The position numbers and the translations under genes are program-made. A stretch of 64,000 nucleotides of DNA from assembly GCF_003201815.1 (NCBI RefSeq), contig NZ_QJKB01000011.1, positions 62,001 to 126,000 of the forward strand, written 5' to 3'. Each line of letters starts with the position of its first letter. The first letter of the stretch is position 1. This document shows positions 58,546 through 64,000 of this stretch, in pieces. This stretch comes from Undibacterium pigrum. GTDB taxonomy: Bacteria > Pseudomonadota > Gammaproteobacteria > Burkholderiales > Burkholderiaceae_D. A model generated the notes under the pieces. It was not told where the DNA came from. It worked only from the letters and a program-made list of their open reading frames with translations, and did no database searches.

Positions 58546-59448
58546 TTAAATCCTGCGTATGATTTTTTCACCAAACAAACCTTCTGGCCTGACCAGCAGG
58601 AACAGCAGTGCCAGCACATACGGGAACCAGCCCTCTATGCCGCCGCCAACCAGCGGTCCTATATACACTTCTGCCAGTTTTTCAGATGCGCCTATGATGA
58701 GGCCGCCAACAATCGCACCGGGGACAGAAGTGAAACCACCCAAGATCAATACAGGCAAGGCTTTCAGCGCAACAAAGGTCAGCGCAAACTGCACACCATT
58801 ACGCGCACCCCACAGCAAGCCAGCAACCAGGGCGACAAAACCGGCAACCGCCCAGACTATGCCCCAGATCTGTTGCAGTGGAATACCAACAGCCAGCGCC
58901 GCCTGGTGATCATCTGCCACTGCACGCAAGGCGCGGCCTATCTTGGTTTTGGAAAACAGCAGAGCCAGGCCAGTCACCAGCAGTGCGCAGATCAACGCAG
59001 CAATCACATCGAATTGCGATACCAGGATATTGAATTTCTCCATGAAATATTCTATGGGCACATCGTCGATAGGCAATGTCAGTTTGTGTGGTTGCGAGCC
59101 CCACAATAATTGCGCCAGGCCTTCGATGAAAAAGGTCAGGCCTATGGTTGCCATGAACAAGGTAATCTCAGGCTGGTTGACCAGTGGGCGCAACACTACC
59201 CGCTCGATTGCCAGCCCCAGTGCCACCATCACCAGCATGGTCAGTGGTATCGCCAGCCATAGCGACATTTCAAACTTCTCGGTCAGGCCTACGCAGGTCA
59301 GTGCGGCAAAAAATACCATTGCACCCTGCGCAAAATTGAAGACGCCTGAGGCTTTGTAGATCAACACAAAACCCAGCGCGACCAGCGCATACATCACACC
59401 GGACAACAAGCCACCGATAAACACTTCAAAGAAAAAACTGATATTCAT
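58546..59448 (-). CDS. livH: Branched-chain-type ABC permease LivH
   Basis: 300 residues with eight membrane segments and the LivH start (GGLLSGVMYALVALGFVLIYKASGVFNFAQGAMVFF), then TIGLTFFIEGLAQLLWGSQPH, GIPLQQIWGIVWAVAGFVALVAGLLWGARNGV and GGFTSVPGAIVGGLIIGASEKLAEVY. It pairs with LivM to form the channel. The 171 bp between it and livG hold an inverted repeat. Confidence 0.93.
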   Translation of the reverse strand: MNISFFFEVFIGGLLSGVMYALVALGFVLIYKASGVFNFAQGAMVFFAALTCVGLTEKFEMSLWLAIPLTMLVMVALGLAIERVVLRPLVNQPEITLFMATIGLTFFIEGLAQLLWGSQPHKLTLPIDDVPIEYFMEKFNILVSQFDVIAALICALLVTGLALLFSKTKIGRALRAVADDHQAALAVGIPLQQIWGIVWAVAGFVALVAGLLWGARNGVQFALTFVALKALPVLILGGFTSVPGAIVGGLIIGASEKLAEVYIGPLVGGGIEGWFPYVLALLFLLVRPEGLFGEKIIRRI

Positions 59449-59503
59449 TTATAGCTCTCAGCTTACGTTAAGCAAACATGAATGTTGAACAAAAAGACCT
59501 CTC

Positions 59504-59596
59504 AACACAGAGACACTGAGACACAGAGAAAGGCAAGAGAAAAACAAGAACAGATTTTCTCTGGTTTTTCCTCTGTGTCTCTGTGCCTCTGTGGTT
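59504..59596. repeat. ACACAGAGACA-type inverted repeat between livG and livH
   Basis: Arms of 25 and 26 bp (59504-59528 and 59571-59596) match with two differences and one gap. The inner AGAGAAA / TTTCTCT adds pairs. The core CACAGAGACACAGAG is a repeat I recognise from many bacterial genomes. It sits inside an operon, so it could affect livG/livH balance. Confidence 0.75.
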
Positions 59597-59619
59597 AGTG
59601 GTTTTAAGGTTTCGCATCT

Positions 59620-60408
59620 TTAATGTGCAACACCAAGATAGGCATTAATCACTTCCTGATTCGCCAGCACTTCCGCAGGCGTGCCATCACCGATTTTCTT
59701 GCCGTAATCAAGCACGACCACGCGGTCAGAAATATCCATGACCACGCCCATATCATGTTCAATCAAAACGATGGTGGTGCCGAGCTGGTCATTGACATCG
59801 AGGATGAAGCGGCTCATGTCCTGTTTTTCTTCGACGTTCATGCCCGCCATGGGTTCATCGAGCAATAAAATTTCAGGCTCGGCTGCCAGCGCACGTCCCA
59901 GTTCCACACGTTTTTGCAAGCCGTAGGAAAGTCGGCCTACCGGTATCTTGCGTATATGCTGGATTTCCAGGAAGTCGATAATCTCTTCCACCTTTTCACG
60001 GTGGGCAATTTCTTCTTTTTGTGCAGGGCCCCAGTACAAGGCCTGCATGAGGAAATTGCTTTTCATTTTCAGGTTGCGGCCTGTCATGATGTTGTCGAGC
60101 ACGCTCATGCCTTTGAACAGGGCGATGTTCTGGAAAGTCCTGGCGATGCCACTCTTGGCTGCCGCATAGGTATTCATGTCCTTGCGATGCTGGCCGCGGT
60201 AAGTAATGTCGCCTTGCTGCGGACGGTACACGCCATTGATGACATTCAGCATCGAACTTTTGCCTGCACCGTTAGGGCCTATGATGGCGCGTATTTCATG
60301 TTCCCTGACGTTGAAGGAAATATTCGTCAAGGCCTTGACGCCGCCAAAGGCCAGCGAGATGCCTTGCAAGTCCAGGATGACTTCACCGATTTTTCTGTTG
60401 TCTGCCAT
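59620..60408 (-). CDS. livG: Branched-chain-type ABC ATPase LivG
   Basis: 262 residues. Walker A is GPNGAGKSS, the Q-loop is ARTFQNIALF, the signature is LSYGLQKRVELGRAL (YG replaces GG, as often in this set) and Walker B is ILLLDEPMAGMN, then LIEHDMGVVMDISD. It drives transport with LivF. The start has AAGGAATAT upstream. It follows the fatty-acid-type ligase gene by 11 bp. Confidence 0.92.
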   Translation of the reverse strand: MADNRKIGEVILDLQGISLAFGGVKALTNISFNVREHEIRAIIGPNGAGKSSMLNVINGVYRPQQGDITYRGQHRKDMNTYAAAKSGIARTFQNIALFKGMSVLDNIMTGRNLKMKSNFLMQALYWGPAQKEEIAHREKVEEIIDFLEIQHIRKIPVGRLSYGLQKRVELGRALAAEPEILLLDEPMAGMNVEEKQDMSRFILDVNDQLGTTIVLIEHDMGVVMDISDRVVVLDYGKKIGDGTPAEVLANQEVINAYLGVAH

Positions 60409-60419
60409 TTATATATTCC

Positions 60420-62372
60420 TTATGCAGCCAGCTTTTGGGCAGAAAATGTTTTGACATCGCTGATATGCAAATCGGCACTGACCTTGCCCTGGCGGCCATC
60501 TTCAAACTTGACCAGGGTTTCTATGAATTGCGAACGTTTGTCTGAATACAGGGCGTCTATCAGCACCGCATATTTTTCCGCAATGAATTTGCGTCTTACT
60601 TTGCGAGTGCGGGTCAGTTCATCATCATCGGGATCGAGTTCCTTGTGCAGTACCAGGAAGCGGTGTATCTGCGTACCTGCCATCAAGTCTTCGCTGGCGA
60701 GATCAGCATTTACTTTTTCTATGCACGACAATATCAATTGATAAGTCTCGGCCTTGGCTGCCAGGTCGGTATAACCAGAGTAGGCTATGCCACGTCTTTC
60801 TGACCAGTTGCCGACAGCTTCCATATCAATATTGATGAAGGCACAAACTGTATCGCGCTCATGACCAAAGGCCACGGCTTCCTTGATGAAGGGGAAGAAC
60901 TTGAGTTTGTTTTCTATATAGTTGGGCGCGAAGATATCGCCCTGCTTCATCTTGCCTACATCGGCTGCGCGGTCAATGATTTTCAGATGACCATCCTGGT
61001 CAAAGATGCCTGCGTCACCGGTATGGAAATAACCTTGCTCATCCATGACTTCTGCCGTTGCATCGGGGCGTTTGTAGTAACCAGTCAGCATCGCATCTGA
61101 CCTGACCAGCACTTCACCATTCGGCGCGAGCTTGACTTCAACACCAGGTGCCGCCGCACCTACGCTGTCAAACTTGATCTTGCCATCAGGTTGCAGGCAG
61201 ACATAGGCACAGGTTTCAGTGGAACCATATAGCTGCTTGAGGTTGACACCGATGGAACGATAAAAGCGGAACAGATCAGGGCCGATAGCAGCACCGGCAG
61301 TGTAGGCGACGCGCACTCGTGATAAACCCAGCACGTTTTTCAGCGGGCCATAAATCAACAGATTGCCTAGTGCATATTGCAGGCGGTCCATGCCGCTGAC
61401 GGCTTTGCCATCAAGTATGTCAGAACCAACACGGCGTGCCAGGTCCATGAAATGGGCAAACAGTTTGCGCTTGATGCTGCCCGCATCTTCCATGCGTATC
61501 ATGACCGTGGTCAGCATGTTTTCAAACACGCGTGGCGGGGCGAAATAATAGGTGGGGCCAACTTCGCGCAAGTCTGTCATCACGGTTTCACTGGACTCCG
61601 GGCAATTCACGGTAAAGCCAGCGGCCATGGCCTGGGCGAAGGAAAACAAATGATCACCTACCCAGGCCATGGGCAGATAAGACAGGATATCTTCCTGCGC
61701 TGTGAGCTGGTCGAATTCCATGCCGCCTACCGCAGCCGTCATGAAAGAACGGTGCGACTGGCAGACGCCCTTGGGCTTGCCTGTGGTACCTGAGGTGTAC
61801 AGCATGACAGCGGTGTCATCTGGCTGGCCAAGCTCTACTTCTTTCATGAAAAAATCGGGATGGGCGATATCGTAAGCACGTCCCAGTTCTTGCAGGGCTG
61901 CGTAGGATGTCAGTTCCGGCTGATGGTAATGACGCATGCCGCGGTCGTCATCAAAAGCGATATGCTGTATGCCTGCATACTGTTGCTTGATTTCGAGCAG
62001 CTTATCAACCTGCTCCTGGTCTTCGACAATCGCAAAGACGATCTCGGCATTTTCCAGCACATAGGCCATGTCGGCAGCCGGTGCATCCTGATACAGCGGC
62101 ACAGGTATGCCGCCCAGGCATTGCGCGGCGGCCATGGCCCAGTACAGGCGTGGGCGGTTGTCACCGATGATGGCGAGGTTCATGCCGCGTTTGAAACCCT
62201 GTGCGGCCAGGCCGCAGGCGAGGGCGCGCACTTCTGCATTGACTTGCTGCCAGTTCCAGGTTTGCCAGATACCCAGGTCTTTTTCCCGGAAGGCCGGATG
62301 TTGCGGCCGTGTTTTCCCATGCTGCAATAACAACCTGGGAAAAGTCGAATTCGCTGCTTCTTTTTGATTCAT
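60420..62372 (-). CDS. Long-chain-type acyl-CoA ligase (AMP-forming)
   Basis: 650 residues of the AMP-binding class: the ATP loop VMLYTSGTTGKPKGVC, the YGSTETCAYVCLQ block, HTGDAGIFDQDGHLKIIDRAADVGKMKQGDIFAP and the C-terminal RTRKVRRKFIAEKY. The length and text fit long-chain or bacterial steroid-type fatty-acid ligases. It leads the liv-like operon and is divergent from a Crp/Fnr regulator 304 bp away, suggesting that the substrate is imported and then activated as a CoA ester. Confidence 0.92.
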   Translation of the reverse strand: MNQKEAANSTFPRLLLQHGKTRPQHPAFREKDLGIWQTWNWQQVNAEVRALACGLAAQGFKRGMNLAIIGDNRPRLYWAMAAAQCLGGIPVPLYQDAPAADMAYVLENAEIVFAIVEDQEQVDKLLEIKQQYAGIQHIAFDDDRGMRHYHQPELTSYAALQELGRAYDIAHPDFFMKEVELGQPDDTAVMLYTSGTTGKPKGVCQSHRSFMTAAVGGMEFDQLTAQEDILSYLPMAWVGDHLFSFAQAMAAGFTVNCPESSETVMTDLREVGPTYYFAPPRVFENMLTTVMIRMEDAGSIKRKLFAHFMDLARRVGSDILDGKAVSGMDRLQYALGNLLIYGPLKNVLGLSRVRVAYTAGAAIGPDLFRFYRSIGVNLKQLYGSTETCAYVCLQPDGKIKFDSVGAAAPGVEVKLAPNGEVLVRSDAMLTGYYKRPDATAEVMDEQGYFHTGDAGIFDQDGHLKIIDRAADVGKMKQGDIFAPNYIENKLKFFPFIKEAVAFGHERDTVCAFINIDMEAVGNWSERRGIAYSGYTDLAAKAETYQLILSCIEKVNADLASEDLMAGTQIHRFLVLHKELDPDDDELTRTRKVRRKFIAEKYAVLIDALYSDKRSQFIETLVKFEDGRQGKVSADLHISDVKTFSAQKLAA

Positions 62373-62676
62373 GTCTCCACCACTTAGCCTGTTGTTTGGG
62401 GCTTATTTATTGTGAGTGTCCTGATCCCCTCTTACAACATGCTTACGCCTGGCTTACATGCAGCTGAGAGGACAAATTTACGGTAGGTATTGTAGTGGCA
62501 AGCTGCAATGCGTTGCCTTTGAGTGCCTGCAGTCTTCGCTGCAATGGTCAACTCGCTTACAATGTCTCCGTAATTCTTTTTGTTGAAGCGATAGTAGACC
62601 CTTCAGGGGCCGGTGGTTGTCATTCGACTGACAATCTGAAAAATTGAAGCAATTATCTGTGGTGCGTTGCACAAAT
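62373..62676. other. 304-bp divergent promoter region
   Basis: It separates the ligase/liv operon from the Crp/Fnr regulator and should hold both promoters. One dyad is visible, at 62617-62634. No gene is supported. Confidence 0.6.
62617..62634. promoter_or_regulatory. TTGTCA-N6-TGACAA dyad
   Basis: A perfect 6-bp inverted repeat with a 6-bp spacer, centred about 51 bp upstream of the Crp/Fnr gene start at 62677. The size and symmetry are like a Crp/Fnr-family site, but the half sites match neither the Crp nor the Fnr consensus. An autoregulatory operator is possible. Confidence 0.4.
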
Positions 62677-63378
62677 ATGACAAAAAAAATCAGCGACCCT
62701 AAAGAGCGGTTTGCCAAGTCCATCTGGGCCAGCATGCTGGCTCCGGAACATATGCAAAAGGTGGAAGATGAAGTCGTTGAACGTTTCATCCCCGCCGGTG
62801 GCTATGTCTGTCGCAAGGGGGATACGGTAGATTACTGGATGGGTGTCATCGATGGCTTTTTGAAGATGAGCAGTATCTCGCCGGATGGCAAGACGGTAAC
62901 CTTCAGTTGCATGCTGGCAGGTGGCTGGTTTGGTGAAGGCTCGCTGCTGAAGACCGAGCCGCGTCGCTATGATGTGGTGGCCCTGCGTGATACCCGTGTC
63001 GCCTATATGCCGCGCACTACCTTTAGCTATTTGCTGGATAACAGCATTCCGTTTAACCGCTTTCTCTTGCATCAGTTGAATGAACGCCTGGGCCTGTTTA
63101 TCTCGCTGGTGGAATATGACCGCATGCTCGACCCTGATACCCGCGTTGCCCGTTGCCTGGCAGCCATGTTCCACCCTTACCTGAACCCTGGCTTGAAAGC
63201 TGGTAGTAGCATGCAGATCCAGATATCGCAGGAAGAAATAGGTTATATCTCCAGCGTATCGCGCCAGCGCGCCAATCAGGCCCTGCAATTGCTGGAAAAG
63301 AAAAACTTGCTGAGCGTGGATTATGGTGGCATCACCATACTTGATCTTGAAGGCCTGCGCCGCTTCCCGGAAGAATGA
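62677..63378 (+). CDS. Crp/Fnr-family transcription regulator
   Basis: 233 residues. Residues 35-140 are the cyclic-nucleotide-like barrel (RFIPAGGYVCRKGDTVDYWMGVIDGFLKMS, GKTVTFSCMLAGGWFGEGSLL) and 160-232 the winged helix (QISQEEIGYISSVSRQRANQALQLLEKKNLLSVDYGGITIL). It lacks the Fnr-type cysteine cluster. The true start is uncertain: ATG at 62677 has no clear ribosome site and TTG at 62644 is in frame. It is divergent from the CoA ligase/liv operon, so it probably controls it. Confidence 0.87.
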   Translation: MTKKISDPKERFAKSIWASMLAPEHMQKVEDEVVERFIPAGGYVCRKGDTVDYWMGVIDGFLKMSSISPDGKTVTFSCMLAGGWFGEGSLLKTEPRRYDVVALRDTRVAYMPRTTFSYLLDNSIPFNRFLLHQLNERLGLFISLVEYDRMLDPDTRVARCLAAMFHPYLNPGLKAGSSMQIQISQEEIGYISSVSRQRANQALQLLEKKNLLSVDYGGITILDLEGLRRFPEE

Positions 63379-63381
63379 AGC

Positions 63382-64000
63382 ATGAAGACCCTGAATATCA
63401 TAGGTGTAGGCAAGGTAGGCAAGGTGCTGGCCAAAAATTTCCTGCGTCAGCAGCAATTTGCCATACAGCAGGTATTGAACCGCAGCATGGCAAGTGCCAG
63501 CACTGCCGTAGCCTGGCTGGGTGCTGGGCGGGCAGTCGATGCCATCGCACAATTGCAGCCAGCCGATGTGACCATGCTGACAGTCAGCGATGACCAGATT
63601 ACCAGTGTTTGCCAGCAACTGGCAGATGCCGGTTTGCTGAAGGATGGCAGCGTCATCTTTCATTGCAGCGGTGCCAAGGCATCGACAGAATTGCAGGCCG
63701 CCAGAATGGCAGGCGCAACTGTTGCCAGTGTCCATCCAGTGCGCAGTTTTGCCAATGTTGATTTGCTGGCAGAACAATTTGTCGGCACGATATGCAGTCT
63801 GGAAGGTGATGAGGCTGCGCTGGCTGTATTGGTGCCTGCCTTGCAGGCCATAGGTGCAGAGACGGTCATCATCCAGGCTGAGAATAAATTGCTGTATCAC
63901 GCAGGTTCTGTGTTTGCCAGCAATTATCTGGTGACCCTGATGGAAGTCGCTTTGCGTACTTACCAGGCGGCGGGCATACCTGCAGAAGTCGCGCAAAAGA
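63382..64000 (+). CDS. DUF2520 / Rossmann-like protein, 3' end outside window
   Basis: At least 206 residues, truncated by the window edge. LNIIGVGKVGKVLAKNF is the nucleotide-binding start, followed by ADVTMLTVSDDQITSVCQQLADAGLLKDGSVIFHCSGAKASTEL and SVHPVRSFANVDLL, matching the Rossmann-like and DUF2520 domains that resemble ketopantoate or pyrroline-5-carboxylate reductases. The ATG at 63382 lies 3 bp after the Crp/Fnr stop, so the two are co-transcribed. The full protein is usually about 285-300 residues. Confidence 0.85.
   Translation, partial: MKTLNIIGVGKVGKVLAKNFLRQQQFAIQQVLNRSMASASTAVAWLGAGRAVDAIAQLQPADVTMLTVSDDQITSVCQQLADAGLLKDGSVIFHCSGAKASTELQAARMAGATVASVHPVRSFANVDLLAEQFVGTICSLEGDEAALAVLVPALQAIGAETVIIQAENKLLYHAGSVFASNYLVTLMEVALRTYQAAGIPAEVAQK

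Noticed and set aside
62653..63996. Reverse-strand open frame of about 450 codons across the Crp/Fnr and DUF2520 genes
   Set aside because: It spans two clear forward genes and has no domain text.

Overview
The window looks like chromosomal DNA of a moderate-GC betaproteobacterium, most likely Burkholderiales and plausibly Oxalobacteraceae (an Undibacterium-like organism). The basis is the family mix: E. coli-type GshA, a SPINDLY/OGT-type TPR glycosyltransferase, MacAB-like exporter parts, an IorAB-type oxidoreductase, and a liv operon flanked by two acyl-CoA ligases. The taxonomic call is inference. I saw no rRNA, tRNA, CRISPR array, intact transposase or phage gene. About 65 protein genes are supported, three of which look broken.

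Layout. 1-3.8 kb: an AraC regulator cut by the window edge, divergent from a tight five-gene set (NmrA-type reductase, DUF1772, ABM monooxygenase, group II truncated haemoglobin, Mss4-like Zn protein). 3.9-9.8 kb: a beta-helix lipoprotein, a class V PLP enzyme, then an XRE-cupin regulator with a striking dyad at its promoter followed by GNAT, phosphoesterase and isochorismatase-fold genes, and an AIM24 protein. 9.9-20.4 kb: small lipoprotein, TMEM175-like channel, 995-aa TPR/OGT protein, gshA, prolyl oligopeptidase, a frameshifted VOC gene, a periplasmic binding protein and a DUF1269 protein. 20.5-26.1 kb: five export genes, an ABC-2-like pair followed by a MacA-type adaptor, ATPase and MacB-type permease. 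26.2-34.4 kb: YccF, DsbA, a DEDDh exonuclease, an SMP-30-like protein, glpD, a DUF1700 and GIN-domain pair, and an orphan sugar-binding-type protein.

34.4-49.2 kb: diguanylate cyclase, flavoprotein and PilZ-like protein; then a YbaK / DUF1289 / HCCA isomerase / MBL run ending in a frameshifted DUF3916 gene; an ArsI/CadI-type dioxygenase overlapping a SigZ-like sigma factor; a decayed DUF488 gene; a thioesterase and an ABM gene; a GlxA regulator; a gene-free 0.67-kb palindrome-rich stretch; a dienoyl-CoA isomerase-like gene divergent from nitronate monooxygenase; and an alpha carbonic anhydrase. 49.4-64 kb: DUF3052, a Cache protein, IorAB-like molybdenum hydroxylase, and a reverse-strand acyl-CoA ligase plus branched-chain-type ABC operon divergent from a Crp/Fnr regulator, with the start of a DUF2520-type gene at the edge.

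The most unusual signal is non-coding. Four copies of a palindromic element (103-104 bp short form, about 195 bp long form) lie at 34618-34720, 49208-49403, 53464-53658 and 54938-55041. Each sits at, or within about 35 bp of, the 3' end of a reverse-strand gene, and two supply that gene's TAG stop codon. Copies differ by paired, compensating substitutions in their stems, so the base pairing is conserved while the sequence drifts. A distinct palindrome at 34431-34561 also begins on the base after a stop codon. These elements, the XRE-cupin dyad at 6361-6408 and the ArsI-SigZ overlap are the best candidates for undescribed biology here.
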